Under the pieces are notes generated by a model. That model saw nothing but the letters and a program-made list of their open reading frames with translations, searched no databases and was not told the DNA's origin. Both the position numbers and the translations under genes were made by a program. DNA of 64,000 bases, taken from positions 87,651 to 151,650 of the forward strand of contig JADJWX010000017.1 in NCBI GenBank assembly GCA_016716135.1, read 5' to 3'. Position 1 is the stretch's first letter, and each line of letters begins with the position of its first letter. Source of the DNA: Lewinellaceae bacterium (GTDB lineage Bacteria > Bacteroidota > Bacteroidia > Chitinophagales > Saprospiraceae). This document shows positions 8,167 to 18,232 of the stretch, piece by piece.

Positions 8167-9806
8167 CTAATTCTGTACTTGAAGTTGCTTGAATGAAAAC
8201 CCGTTTTCTGTATACACACAAATCCAATACGTTCCGTTTGCAATACCAGATATAGCATATTCAATGATGCTTTGAGGGTTGTGCCATTCTTTAACAACAC
8301 GACCGCTGGGATCACATAAACGTATCAGCTTTAATGTGCCGGCGTCAGCAGGATAACGAAGTGAAAACGCAGTGGAAGCCGGGTTGGGGAATAACTCCAG
8401 ATTTGGAAAATTCGCTGGGGTAGAACCGGTGCTGACAATGCGATCATAGGGATCATAAATAAATAATTCGCGACCTGTTTCTGGTGTTTGTGCAAGGAAA
8501 AACAATATGCTATCGCTTGCAAATAAATGTTTGGGTAAACTGCTCGTATTTCCAGGAACGATGTCGATCAGCCGGGTTCCGGCGTCTTCGCCATTGGACA
8601 AAACCAGTTCCCCGCCTGTTTCACTTCGAAAGCCGAGAAAGGCAAGGGAGTCGGCAAAAGCGGTCAGGTAATCGACTCCAAGCCACTTCCTATTTGGCTG
8701 CCGTTTACCTCCAATATTGTACTCCCGATGGAACCATTGGTAGAGAACAGGCCGTTTACGCCGCTAAAGTTTTCCCCCTTAAAGTACAGTTTGTTGTTGT
8801 ATGGTGTAAGGTAGGATGGATTCGTATACTTTCCCGGCGTTGGCTCGAGGCTGAACGTGCCGTTTACTGTGCCGTCCGAAACCCAAAGTTCTTCCTGATT
8901 GCCGCCATTGCCAATCGGTTGGGCTCGAAAATAGAATTTGTCTTGCAAGGGTAATAAAGACCGTGTCAAGCGAAAATCCGAAAAGGGAACGAACTCAAAT
9001 TCTTTTAATGCCAGTGTGCCCTGGGTTGTACCGTCCGTAACATATAACCAATAGCCTCCGCCGGTTATCGGCATTTTATAAAAAAAGAAAACCTTGTTCC
9101 CTACTCTGGTCATATACGGCGCTTGAGCAAACTCACTTCCAGAATTCAGGTTTTTAATAGCCTTTGTACCTGGGTACGTTCCATCCGATACGAATAAATA
9201 GCGGCCATCTTGCAAACCGGCTAAAAACACAAAGCGGTGTTCATCTAGACGCGCCATTTCCAAGGGTTGGTAAAACGACTCGTTAAAGTCATTGTAAATG
9301 AAATTGCCGGATGCGGTTGAAATTTTGTGATACCACAGCTGAATACCACCTGAGGAATATTTTACCAAATAAAAAATAGTGTCTTTGATTGGCAAGAAAC
9401 TAAGGAGTTCCTGGTCGGATGATGCTATTGAAATACTGATTTTACTATTTTCAGTACCACCACTACGAACCAGGTAGGTATTGCCAAAAAAGGTTTCCTT
9501 GAAATAAATAAATGAATCAATAAGCTGGAAATCTACCGGATCGGTAAACGCCAAGGGCTGGTGGATTTGCTTAGTTCCAATAGCCGTACCATCTGTAGCC
9601 CAAAGCGATAATTTATCAGAATTGTCGCGTTGTGTAAAAATTAGCTGGTTCTTTATGATGCCTAACGGGGTTTCTGAATCTTCATCAAAAGAACTTGTAC
9701 TCCCCGGGATATAATCTCGAACCAGTTGTACGGCTTGAGCAGTTAGAGTTGTTTGCAAGCTGAATACCAATAACAAGAGAGCAAAAAATAAATTTTGGGA
9801 TGTCAT
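8167..9806 (-). CDS. secreted ELWxxDGT-repeat protein with T9SS sorting tail (frameshifted)
   Basis: One secreted protein split by a frameshift near 8660-8690. The 5' part starts at ATG 9806 with signal peptide MTSQNLFFALLLLVFSLQTT; a longer in-frame start lacks one. It contains spaced motifs LWATDGT, LFVSDGT, LYVTDGT and LWVSDGT, typical of ELWxxDGT propeller-like repeats of Bacteroidota. The 3' part (8167 to about 8660), read one frame over, continues with LGVDYLTAFADSLAFLGF. It ends in a T9SS type A sorting domain: LELFPNPASTAFSLRYP ... GRVVKEWHN ... GTYWICVYTENGFSFKQLQV. Combined length is about 545 residues. It lies between two duplicated 3' fragments of the 7286 gene, opposite in strand, as if inserted. 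Whether the frameshift is real or a sequencing error cannot be told. Confidence 0.8.
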
Positions 9807-10034
9807 AGTTTTAAATTTTGGTGCTGAATGAACGATAAGGAGGCAAGGCTTGAACCCAAGCGCAAAATAGTTAGGGTCACCTAATTTAAATGCCAATTGC
9901 TCAATTATTGACGACTAGTATTTAAGTAATGCTACTATTGTTCACTTCAATCGTTCAACCAGTCGATCTATTCATTGACAAAGGCATACTAAAGGGAACA
10001 ACCAGCAGGAAACACTACAGGTTTAAGGCATGTT

Positions 10035-10165
10035 TGAAACAGTTCGCACGACGGGCCAAACACCTCGATGAACATCTTCAGCCCGCTCGCCTGGGCACAG
10101 TTTTTCAAAGCCTGGAAAGACGGGGATTTCAAGAAGAAAAAGTAACGCGAACCTCCGGTTCGCGC
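10035..10165 (+). repeat. third copy of the 7286 gene's 3' end with hairpin
   Basis: Nearly identical to the end of the 7286 gene from the MNIFSPLAWAQ codons through TAA at about 10143-10145. It is followed directly by the palindrome CGCGAAC-CTCCG-GTTCGCG (10146-10165 region). It is better conserved than the 7995 copy and shares that copy's upstream junction. The surrounding gap (9807-10315) holds no other gene that I can support. Confidence 0.75.
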
Positions 10166-10296
10166 AAAAACAGCGGATCGTGTGAAGGGCCAATCGCCTC
10201 TAAAACACTTCTTCAGTGCACCTGCCTGAATACCGTCTCCCCGGGTCGGGAAGATCAATGTTTCAAAATATAAATTCCGGACTAGAAATTTTTTGC

Positions 10297-10315
10297 CGCG
10301 AACAAACTGTTCGCG
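10297..10315 (-). repeat. stop-abutting GCGAAC/GTTCGC hairpin after the AsmA-like gene
   Basis: On the minus strand, CGCGAAC-AGTTT-GTTCGCG follows the TAA stop (10318-10316) of the AsmA-like gene with no gap. Its sequence, including the loop, is the same as that at 7967-7985 after an unrelated gene. Confidence 0.75.
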
Positions 10316-12883
10316 TTACTCACGCTTTACGCCGGCGCCCCCGACGATCTCGTCCAAAAACTCGTTTTCGTCCTCAATTGGCGGACGGGTGTACACCCCG
10401 GAAAACTCCTGGTCGATGGCCGCCGCGATGAGTTGCTTGCGCGCTTCACTGCGCTCGAAGGCCGATTGCACTTCTTTCCTGCCCTTTTTCATCTCGTATT
10501 TATCGAGGTTGCCCACGATGGAATAGTAGGCATTGAACCAGCCCTTTTTTTGCGGAAGCGGGTCGAAATTGTCATCCTTGCTTTTGAGCCGGTTCCAGAG
10601 CGTCTGGCCGACGTTGACCTTGATTTTGTAATCGATGTCGTTGTCAAACGTGTGGGTGCCGGAAAGGGTAAGGTTCAGGGCATTGTTTTGAATAAACATC
10701 ACCGGGAGATAGAGCTGTCCCTTGCTGATTTCCAGATAATTCTGCAAGCCGGTAAAACGCACGTCGCGCAGGTCTTCGATGTGTACAAAATTGGAGAAGT
10801 CTTCCAGCATTTTCAGATTGACCAGTTGGCCGTTGGTAGCCTGAATGTCGGCGTAGGCGCGGAGTTTGTCCAGCAGAAAATCATTGCGTTCGTTCCAAAA
10901 GGCCCATACCACCACACGGCCCGAGAGGCGGCCCCGGAGGTTGGCATCGGTGATAACCCCCTGGCCGAAGTTGTTACACTGTTCCATGCAGGTTTGCAGG
11001 TCCAGGTGTCTGGCGATCACCTTCATTTGCAGGGTCGGGCTGATGGCAAAGTGGGCGATACCGTCCAGATTGACCAGGCCGTCCATAGTCCGGGCGTCGC
11101 CTTTGATCGCCAGTTGGTTGTGGTCGAAAGCCAGGCGTCCGTCAAATTCATCGACCCGGATCTTTTCATATTCCAGGTGCTCGATCCTTGCTTCAAAAAC
11201 ACCGTTGAGTTTATCGGTCAGTTGCTGCCGCCCCACATTGCCGGCAGTGCGCAGGGAGTCGATCTCGGGCTGGCCGCCGGCCACGGCTTTTTCCTCTACG
11301 GAAAAAAGGTTGATCAGTTGGGTCAGGTCGAGATTGCGGGAGTGCAAGCCTGCGCTAAATTCAAGCTGCGCATCGGCAGTGTTCAGCGAATCGGCAAACA
11401 GAACGGGCAGCAGGTTGCGGGCGCTGCTGCGCAGGCTGAAGTCGCTGTTGCCGGCCTGCACAAGCAGGCTGTCGACGGCAATCAGGTTGTTTTCGAGGCG
11501 CAGGCGGCCGGAGCGCACCGTCAGCGGCACATTTTTGTACACAATGCCGGCTTCCTCAAACTGCACTTCACCACTGGCCTGCACGGCGTTTACCCGGCCC
11601 ATGTCGATCATATCGGCGTAGCGGCCCTGTACGCTAAGACTGTTGAGCCGCACCACACCGTCGCCCCCGGTAATATCGGGGTTTCCAAAAAGGCCGAAGC
11701 CGGCAGCCAGGGGCAGGGCGCCGTGGCATTGAAAGTCGACAACCGGATCGTCGAGTTGGGTGATTTTCAGGGCCAGGTCGAGCGGTTCTCCGCCGAAATT
11801 GCCCTTGAAATCGGCAATTTCAAAAATCCCCGAGCCCGTGGGCGGGGCGCTGTAGGTGGCTTTGAACGAAACATTGCGCAAGGGACTTTGCAGTTTTTCA
11901 GACAAGAGCTGGCCGTTGCGCAAGGCCACTTCCGCACCGATCGTCGGCGTCTGGGTTTTGCCGGCCCGCCCCAGCACGAAGCCGGTAAAATCGTAGGTGC
12001 CGCTGCTTTGAAAATCGTTGAAATAGCTGTGGTAAGGTTCGGGCAGCAGGTCGAAAATAACGGAGATGTCGCCCTCCTTGCTGAGGAACTTCAGGTTCAG
12101 ATCGGTGTACGCGGGTTTGTCCACGGCGATGCCTTCCACGGCGAAGGTGTTGCCGCCCACCGTGAGATCGACGCGTTGGAAATCGTAGAGGTCTTTGGTG
12201 AGGTCGACGTCGATCACGGCATTGTACCGGATGTTTTCGCCGAGCAGGTAGCGGCTTTTGTCCAGTTGGAGGCGCGAAACGGTAAAATCGGCCTGGCTGG
12301 AAAGGTTGAATTTTTCGGAAGAAAAATTGCCGGCAAAGCCGGCAGTGCGCAGGTTGACCTCGGCGGTTTGTTTGGTCCGGGCATTGTGAAACGAGATCAG
12401 CAGGTTTTTCAACTCGGCATTTTCGAGGGCGATGCGAAGGGCGCTGTCTTCGTCGGAGCCGGAATCTTTAAAAACTTCGTAGTTGGCCAGGCCGCGTTCG
12501 GTGATGCGAATGCGGATGCCGCCGCCGCTGATGTGCATGTCTTTGATCTCGATGCGGTTGCCGAACAGGCTGGTGAGTTTGAAGCGGAAAGAAATTTCGC
12601 GGGCAGCGAGCAGGTAGTCGCCGAAGGCATCCTTGAGCCGCACGTCGGTGAGGTTGACGGATGCATTGGGGAAACCTTTGAGCAGGGAGAGCTGGGTGTC
12701 GCCGACCTGGAGTTCGGTTTTCAGGTTTTTGCCCAGTTCGTTCAGCACCTGGCGGCTGATTTGTTTGTTAAAAAAAGCGGCGGTGATCACCAGCAGCAGA
12801 ACGATGATTCCGATGGTGATGCCGGCGCCGATGAGGAATCGGAGCCAGAAGGGGCGGCGTTTTTTTTGTGTGGGTGTTTGCAT
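10316..12883 (-). CDS. AsmA-like envelope protein
   Basis: An 855-residue AsmA-family protein. The N-terminus is a cytoplasmic basic stretch (MQTPTQKKRRPFWLRF) and one membrane anchor (residues ~17-40, LIGAGITIGIIVLLLVITAAFF). The typical AsmA start NKQISRQVLNELGKNLKTEL ... GDTQLSLLKGFPNASVNLTDVRLKD follows. The bulk is repetitive beta-rich sequence as in bridge-like lipid transfer proteins (AsmA, TamB, YhdP). The C-terminus (FSNFVHIEDLRDVRFTGLQNYLEISKGQLYLPVMFIQNNALNLTLSGTHTFDNDIDYKIKV) is the conserved AsmA C-terminal part. Its role is probably lipid transport or outer-membrane homeostasis in the periplasm. A stop-abutting hairpin follows. Long open frames on the opposite strand are codon-bias shadows. 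Confidence 0.88.
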   Translation of the reverse strand: MQTPTQKKRRPFWLRFLIGAGITIGIIVLLLVITAAFFNKQISRQVLNELGKNLKTELQVGDTQLSLLKGFPNASVNLTDVRLKDAFGDYLLAAREISFRFKLTSLFGNRIEIKDMHISGGGIRIRITERGLANYEVFKDSGSDEDSALRIALENAELKNLLISFHNARTKQTAEVNLRTAGFAGNFSSEKFNLSSQADFTVSRLQLDKSRYLLGENIRYNAVIDVDLTKDLYDFQRVDLTVGGNTFAVEGIAVDKPAYTDLNLKFLSKEGDISVIFDLLPEPYHSYFNDFQSSGTYDFTGFVLGRAGKTQTPTIGAEVALRNGQLLSEKLQSPLRNVSFKATYSAPPTGSGIFEIADFKGNFGGEPLDLALKITQLDDPVVDFQCHGALPLAAGFGLFGNPDITGGDGVVRLNSLSVQGRYADMIDMGRVNAVQASGEVQFEEAGIVYKNVPLTVRSGRLRLENNLIAVDSLLVQAGNSDFSLRSSARNLLPVLFADSLNTADAQLEFSAGLHSRNLDLTQLINLFSVEEKAVAGGQPEIDSLRTAGNVGRQQLTDKLNGVFEARIEHLEYEKIRVDEFDGRLAFDHNQLAIKGDARTMDGLVNLDGIAHFAISPTLQMKVIARHLDLQTCMEQCNNFGQGVITDANLRGRLSGRVVVWAFWNERNDFLLDKLRAYADIQATNGQLVNLKMLEDFSNFVHIEDLRDVRFTGLQNYLEISKGQLYLPVMFIQNNALNLTLSGTHTFDNDIDYKIKVNVGQTLWNRLKSKDDNFDPLPQKKGWFNAYYSIVGNLDKYEMKKGRKEVQSAFERSEARKQLIAAAIDQEFSGVYTRPPIEDENEFLDEIVGGAGVKRE

Positions 12884-13064
12884 GGTGGAATTTGCGCAGT
12901 TGGGCGGCTAAATTACGGTTTTTAGCCGGGGAAGGCACGTGATTTCAACTGCTGTTCCGGGGAAAGCAACCACGACGTGCTCCGGCCCGCCTGACCGCCC
13001 TCAACGGATCATGCCTGCCCACAGAAATCCGTCGAATGCCACAAATCAAATCCGACCAAAGGCC

Positions 13065-13571
13065 TCAATAAAGCGGAATCTTCGTCTCCTTAGCCCCCAG
13101 GCTTTCCAGGAATTTTTTCACTTCGGCCGCTTCCTCGCCGCCCCGGTTGGCATGGTGCAGCAGGGTAAAACCGTGCGGCCCTTTGGCATTCAGCGAGGCC
13201 GGAAAAGCCTCCAGAAAGGGCCGGATAATATCCATGCGCCCAAACAATGCTGCGGTGAAAATATTGGCCTGGGCCCCCTGCTCGATGAGAAACCGGGCGA
13301 GCTCCTTGTACCCGACATGGCTGGCGGCGCCGAGGCAGGTTTCAAAATCGCCGCCTTGCCAGTCGTGCGCGGCATTGAGCAGGGTCGGGTGTTCGGCGAG
13401 CAAACCTTTCACCTTTTCCATGTCGCGGTGCCCGGCGCCGACGAAGGTTTGCACCAGTTCGCGGTCGAGCGGCTCGGGGTCTGCTGCCGGACGTACCGAC
13501 GGGTTTCGAAAACCGAACAAGAGCGGTGTTGCGCCTAAAACGGCGGCGGAGAGAAATTCTTTTCTGTTCAT
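13065..13571 (-). CDS. ankyrin-repeat protein, probably exported
   Basis: A 168-residue protein with an N-terminal export-like segment (MNRKEFLSAAVLGATPLLFG). Three to four degenerate ankyrin repeats follow: DMEKVKGLLAEHPTLLNA, ETCLGAASHVGYKELARFLIEQGAQANIF, FGRMDIIRPFLEAFPASLNAKGPHGFTLLHHA and GGEEAAEVKKFLESLG. Such single-domain exported ankyrin proteins are common in Bacteroidota and usually unannotated beyond the repeat; protein binding is the only inference. The start at 13571 lies 8 bases after the true (frame-corrected) stop of the alpha/beta hydrolase upstream, so the two are probably in one operon. Confidence 0.82.
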   Translation of the reverse strand: MNRKEFLSAAVLGATPLLFGFRNPSVRPAADPEPLDRELVQTFVGAGHRDMEKVKGLLAEHPTLLNAAHDWQGGDFETCLGAASHVGYKELARFLIEQGAQANIFTAALFGRMDIIRPFLEAFPASLNAKGPHGFTLLHHANRGGEEAAEVKKFLESLGAKETKIPLY

Positions 13572-13578
13572 AATGCAT

Positions 13579-14894
13579 TCATTTTTTTAAAATTTCCGCT
13601 AACCAAGCAACGGCTTTTTCCGCTACAGTGGTGTCGAATTTATACGAAAACCCACTAAATGCTTCCTGAAGGGAAGGGTATATTACCAACTGGTGATCCA
13701 TACCGGGAATTTCCAAAACGTACCCAGCCCGCTTTTTTTCCGGTTCATGATGTCGGCGATCAACACATGATCCTCGCGGCTCATAATCCAGTCGTACTCC
13801 CCGTAAATGACCAGCACCGGCAGGTTTAGTTTTTCCCAGTAGGCGGCAATATTGTGCTCATTGGCTTCCATGTAAAAATGTGCCGGACGGCCGTATTGGT
13901 GCCGGGGCGGCTCGTTCCACAGGCTGCGGTATTCCGGGTGCGCTTTGAAAATTTCCTCCGGCGTCATTTTTTCATTCAAATACATGGCGTAAAATGCGGA
14001 CCAGGTTTTCATTTTTTCGTTGGTGGTTGCCGGACTGTCGCCGCTAAGCGTTGAAATACGCCGCTCAATTTCCAGCATGTGCTCGTACCAGGTTTTGACA
14101 TAGCAGCCGCTGACAATGATGCCTTTCAGATTTTCCTGTTGCGCAATTATGGGCGCCATCGAACCGCCCATGCTGCCGCCAAAAAGGAAGATGCGGCTGG
14201 TGTCGACCTCCGGCATATTCCGCAGGTATTGCAGCGCAGCGCGGTAGGTCTCCAGTTCATAATTGAAGCCGTAGTCGGCACAGTCCGGCCCTTCGCTGTC
14301 GCCGACGCCGGGCTTGGTCACCCGCAGGACGTGGTACCCGCCCCGCGAAATTTCCTGCACCATGGCTGCCCAGCCGTCGCGAAAACGCCAGTGTTGCTCC
14401 GGCGGGGAGCAGGAAAGCCATTGCACAAACAGGATGGCCGGCAATTTCCCGGCAACGCCGGCAGGCCGCGTGCTGATGGTCCGCAGGCGGTCGCCGTGCG
14501 CAGTGACCAGGGAGCCGTACCGGGTGTCGAGGCCGGGCGTGTGCTCGCGGGGATAGGGGGCGAGGGAGATCGTTGTTTCGAGCACATCGGGGCCGCGTTG
14601 CAGGAGCAACACGGCCGGCTGACCGGCTTTGAGCGATCGTCGTATTTTTTCATAGGCAATCTGATCGGGAATGCTGTGGCCGTTGATTTTTAGAATCCGG
14701 TCGCCGGGGCGCAGTCCGGCCCGGGCGGCGGCCCCGTCGGGATCGACGGTCCGAACGGTTATTCCGGGGTCGGCAAACCGGATTTCGGCCTGCCACAAAC
14801 CGTGCCGGGGCAGGCTGTCGGGCTGCGCGAAAACAAACAGGGGTTGGAAGTAAAAAAACAGGAAGCAAAAATGGATCAGGTAGGTCCGCATCAT
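13579..14894 (-). CDS. secreted PDZ-alpha/beta hydrolase (frameshifted near the C-terminus)
   Basis: An exported hydrolase of about 440 residues. The signal peptide is MMRTYLIHFCFLFFYFQPLF then VFAQ (ATG at 14894). Residues ~25-115 form a PDZ domain (GITVRTVDPDGAAARAGL, GDRILKINGHSIPD). The alpha/beta-hydrolase fold follows, with the nucleophile elbow GGSMGGS and acid-loop candidate VIYGEYDWIM. The frame as read stops at 13683 (FWKFPVWITSW), before the catalytic histidine. Adding one base to the seven-A run at 13733-13739 restores a normal ending: KKRAGYVLEIPGMDHQLVIY ... VAWLAEILKK, stopping at 13579. The histidine is in GMDH. A homopolymer sequencing error is the simplest explanation; transcriptional slippage at A7 is possible. 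Confidence 0.85.
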
Positions 14895-14971
14895 TTTTTT
14901 TAACCCGAAAATAGCGCGACGACTTGCGGGCCAGGCTACGGATTCGGGAAAAAGGACTACGGATTTGCGAA

Positions 14972-16009
14972 TCAGGAAATCATTTGCTGCTTGCGCCACT
15001 CGGCGGGTGTGGTCCCGTTTATTTTTTTGAATGCCGCGTAAAAAGCCGAGGTTGAGTTGAAGCCGCTTTCGCCGGCGATTCCCTCGATGCTCAGGTAGTC
15101 ATAGTCGGCTTGCAACAACAGTCCGGCAGATTCGGCAATACGGTATTCGTTGAGCAGTTCGGGGAATGATTTTCCAAACACGGCGTTCACCGCCCGGCTC
15201 AGCTGGTAGGGCGGCACGCCGAGCCGGGCGGCGAGTTTGGCAACGGTCAGGTTGGGGTCGGTGTGCATTTTTTCGTGGTCGAGGCAAAACTTGACCCGGT
15301 CGGCGAGTGCCGTCGTTTCAGGGTCCGGAGTTACTTCCGTTTTGCGGTTTTTGTTTTTTTGAAAAACGCCGGACAGCGGGGTTATCGCCGTCATTTTTTC
15401 CATGCCCCAAAAACTCAGGGCGTATAAAACTGCGGCGGCACAGGTTGTGACGAGGATGTAGGTTGACTTCGTTTCGATAAATAATTGCAGGAAAAACACG
15501 GCCCAAATCATCCCGGCGCCCCCCAGCAACAAACGAAACCAGGTATGGACGATGCCGGCCTTTGGGCTTTGCAGGCGGTTTTTCCACACCAGCCGGGCGC
15601 CGGCCAACAGGTAAGCCAAGAGCTGCAGGGCGGCCAGCACGTAGCAAACGAACATGGCCCGATCGTTCAGAAAAGGTACGGCCAAAACCAAGATTCCGGG
15701 AAAAGCCAGGTGCCACCACCAGCGTCGTGTCCGGCCAAAATTGCCGTCGAGCATTGCGGAAAGGTAGCCGTACAGCAGGGGGCCGATAGCCGCCATGCCC
15801 ACCAGGCCGCAAGCCGGCGCCAGTACCCCGGTAGCCGGAAAAAGTACGATGAGCACCGATTTTGTGATGCGGACGGCGAGCGCCAGCAAGAGTCCGGCAA
15901 GCAGCAAATTGGCGCGCCGCAGCCCGTCGTTTTTCCGCCAAAAACAGGCTGCGAGAAAAAGGCTGTGCCCGAGCGCCAGGGTACCGGTGATGGCGAGGAG
16001 AGGTGTCAT
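14972..16009 (-). CDS. membrane-anchored AraC-family regulator
   Basis: A 345-residue regulator starting at ATG 16009 (MTPLLAITGTLALGHSLFLA). The first ~220 residues hold seven or so hydrophobic helices, the layout of Bacteroidota proteins with a multi-pass sensor domain joined to an AraC DNA-binding domain. The C-terminal AraC/XylS domain has both helix-turn-helix parts: LTVAKLAARLGVPPYQLSRAVNAVFGKSFPELLNEYRI and YDYLSIEGIAGESGFNSTSAFYAAFKKINGTTPAEWRKQ. Its ligand is unknown. The hydrolase/ankyrin pair begins 77 bases downstream in the same direction, so they may share a transcript. A longer upstream reading frame was rejected because it overlaps the divergent purF-like promoter and lacks the hydrophobic start. 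Confidence 0.88.
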   Translation of the reverse strand: MTPLLAITGTLALGHSLFLAACFWRKNDGLRRANLLLAGLLLALAVRITKSVLIVLFPATGVLAPACGLVGMAAIGPLLYGYLSAMLDGNFGRTRRWWWHLAFPGILVLAVPFLNDRAMFVCYVLAALQLLAYLLAGARLVWKNRLQSPKAGIVHTWFRLLLGGAGMIWAVFFLQLFIETKSTYILVTTCAAAVLYALSFWGMEKMTAITPLSGVFQKNKNRKTEVTPDPETTALADRVKFCLDHEKMHTDPNLTVAKLAARLGVPPYQLSRAVNAVFGKSFPELLNEYRIAESAGLLLQADYDYLSIEGIAGESGFNSTSAFYAAFKKINGTTPAEWRKQQMIS

Positions 16010-16157
16010 GTTGGGTAGTTTTTTTGTAAAAATACAACTTCCGGGAAACCGGAAAAACGGATGTACTCGTCCTATGACTTGAAGTCGTAGGACGAGTAAC
16101 CGCCCGCCCCTTTCCCAAACGAATTCCAAATCCCCCCACCAAAAAACAACCCAATCC

Positions 16158-16189
16158 TTGGCCCGCTGTTTGCCAGCAACGTACCTTTG
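16158..16189 (+). promoter_or_regulatory. promoter of the purF-like gene
   Basis: A TTG -33 element (16158-16160) and a TACCTTTG -7 box (16182-16189) are spaced by 21 bases, a good match to the Bacteroidota consensus. The predicted start site is near 16196, about 28 bases before the ATG at 16224. Confidence 0.7.
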
Positions 16190-16223
16190 CACCAACCGGC
16201 CTTCAAATCGTTTTTCCCACACA

Positions 16224-18125
16224 ATGAGTGACCAGATCCAGCACGAATGCGGCATCGCTGTTTTGCGTTTGCGCAAACCGCTCGACTTTTACCTGAAAAA
16301 ATACGGCAGCGCCTTCTACGGCGTGCAAAAACTCCAGCTGCTCCTGCAAAAAATGCGCAACCGCGGGCAGGACGGCGCCGGCATCGCCACCATCAAACTC
16401 AACCCCAAACCCGGCGAACGCTACATCAGCCGCAAACGCAGCAATACCCCCAACTCCTACCTCACCGACCTGTTCGACATGGTGTGGGGCCGCCTCAAAA
16501 ACCTCACCCCCGAACAACTGCAAGACACCGCCTGGCTCAAATCCAACGCCCCCTACGCCGGCGAACTGCTCATGGGCCACCTGCGCTACGGCACCCACGG
16601 CGACAACAGCATCGAGCAAGTCCACCCCTTCCACCGGCAAAACAACTGGATCAACCGTAACCTCCTGCTCGCCGGCAACTTCAACATGACCAACGTCGAT
16701 GAACTCTTCCAGGAACTTGTCGACCTCGGCCAGTACCCCAAGGAAAAAAGTGACACGGTAACGGTGCTGGAAAAAATGGGCCACTTCCTCGACGATGAAG
16801 TCCAGCGCCTCCACACCTGGTACAAACCCGACGGCTACTCCAACCAGGACATCAACAACCTCATTTTTCAAAACCTCGACATCCAGCGCCTGCTGCGCCG
16901 CGCCTGCAAAAAATTTGACGGCGGCTACGTGCTCGGCGGCCTCATCGGCCACGGCGACGGCTTCCTGCTCCGCGACCCCAGCGGCATCCGGCCCGCCTAC
17001 TGGTACGAAGACGAGGAGATCATCGTGGGCGCCTCCGAACGCGCCGCCATCCAGACGGTGTTCAACGTACCCTTCACATCGGTACAGGAACTCAAACCCG
17101 GCCATGCCCTCATCATCAAATGCCACGGCGCCGTCAGCGAAGAGCCCTTCACCGAACCCCGCGAACACCGCGCCTGCTCCTTCGAGCGCATTTATTTCAG
17201 CCGGGGCAACGACCGTGAAATTTACCTCGAGCGCAAAAAACTGGGCGAACTGCTCGCCAAACCCGTCCTTGAAGCCGTCGACTACGACATCGACCACACG
17301 GTGTTTTCCTACATTCCCAACACCGCTGAAGCGGCTTTTTACGGATTGGCGGAAGGCCTTGAAAAAGAACTGAACAACTGGAAACAGGAACAAATCCTGA
17401 AGCTGAAAGCCGCTAAAAAACTCAGTCCGGAAAAACTGCAAGACATCCTGAACCGCCGCCCCCGGGTGGAAAAACTGGTGCACAAAGACGAAAAACAACG
17501 CACCTTCATCGCCGACACGAAAAGCCGCAACAACATGGTCAGCTACGTGTACGATGTGACCTACGGCCTGGTCGAAAATAAAAAAGACAACCTGGTGCTG
17601 CTCGACGACTCCATCGTGCGCGGCACCACGCTGCGCGACAGTATCGTGAACATCGCCTCCCGGCTGAAACCCAAACAGATCATCATCCTGTCGAGCGCAC
17701 CGCAAATCCGCTACCCCGATTGCTACGGCATCGACATGAGCAAAATGAAGGATTTTATCGCCTTCCAGGCGCTGGTGGAGCTGCTGCAGGAAAACGGGCA
17801 AGCCGCTTTGCTGCAAGCCGCCTACAAACGGTGCAAAGCCTCCGAAAACCTGCCTTCCGAAATGATCAAAAACGAAGTGGCAGCGCTTTACGACAATTTC
17901 GAATACTGCGAGATCAGCCAACGCATTTCCAAACTCGTTACGCCCGAAGGCATCAAAACGTCCGTGCGGGTCATTTACCAAACGCTGGACGGCCTGCACC
18001 AGGCCTGCCCGAAAAACAAGGGCGACTGGTACTTTTCCGGGCGCTACCCCACCCCCGGCGGCAACCGCGTGGTAAACCGGGCTTTTATTAATTTTATGGA
18101 AAAACGGGACGAGCGGGCCTATTGA
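16224..18125 (+). CDS. purF: amidophosphoribosyltransferase-like enzyme (long Bacteroidota form)
   Basis: A 633-residue class II glutamine amidotransferase fused to a phosphoribosyltransferase domain, as in PurF. PurF makes phosphoribosylamine from PRPP and glutamine in the first step of purine synthesis. The predicted nucleophile is C9 (HECGIAVL, after an 8-residue N-terminus that would need trimming). Ntn-hydrolase motifs include RNRGQDGAGIA, GHLRYGTHG and AGNFNMTN. The PRPP-binding loop is near residues 458-468 (VLLDDSIVRGTT). It is longer than standard ~500-residue PurF and contains an inserted helical charged region (residues ~390-430, KELNNWKQEQILKLKAAKKL). I recall a ~630-residue paralogue in many Bacteroidota, so a role distinct from the housekeeping PurF cannot be excluded. 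The ATG at 16224 fits the catalytic cysteine position. Confidence 0.82.
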   Translation: MSDQIQHECGIAVLRLRKPLDFYLKKYGSAFYGVQKLQLLLQKMRNRGQDGAGIATIKLNPKPGERYISRKRSNTPNSYLTDLFDMVWGRLKNLTPEQLQDTAWLKSNAPYAGELLMGHLRYGTHGDNSIEQVHPFHRQNNWINRNLLLAGNFNMTNVDELFQELVDLGQYPKEKSDTVTVLEKMGHFLDDEVQRLHTWYKPDGYSNQDINNLIFQNLDIQRLLRRACKKFDGGYVLGGLIGHGDGFLLRDPSGIRPAYWYEDEEIIVGASERAAIQTVFNVPFTSVQELKPGHALIIKCHGAVSEEPFTEPREHRACSFERIYFSRGNDREIYLERKKLGELLAKPVLEAVDYDIDHTVFSYIPNTAEAAFYGLAEGLEKELNNWKQEQILKLKAAKKLSPEKLQDILNRRPRVEKLVHKDEKQRTFIADTKSRNNMVSYVYDVTYGLVENKKDNLVLLDDSIVRGTTLRDSIVNIASRLKPKQIIILSSAPQIRYPDCYGIDMSKMKDFIAFQALVELLQENGQAALLQAAYKRCKASENLPSEMIKNEVAALYDNFEYCEISQRISKLVTPEGIKTSVRVIYQTLDGLHQACPKNKGDWYFSGRYPTPGGNRVVNRAFINFMEKRDERAY

Positions 18126-18232
18126 GTGCGCTACTTTTTTTGACCAGGGTCAGGCTCCCCTTTGATGCGCATCATTTGTTTCAAAGGCTAATTAATGATC
18201 TTTTGTAGTGGTTCTAACTAAACTTTTTAGGT

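Noticed and set aside
10433..12925. An 830-codon open frame on the plus strand opposite the AsmA-like gene
   Set aside because: It mirrors the real gene's codon bias, has no signal peptide, domain or start context, and its translation is low-complexity valine/glycine/alanine-rich sequence. The minus-strand frame has clear AsmA motifs.
16203..17999. A 598-codon minus-strand frame opposite the purF-like gene
   Set aside because: The plus strand carries an unmistakable amidotransferase/PRPP enzyme; the antisense product is valine/phenylalanine-rich with no domain.
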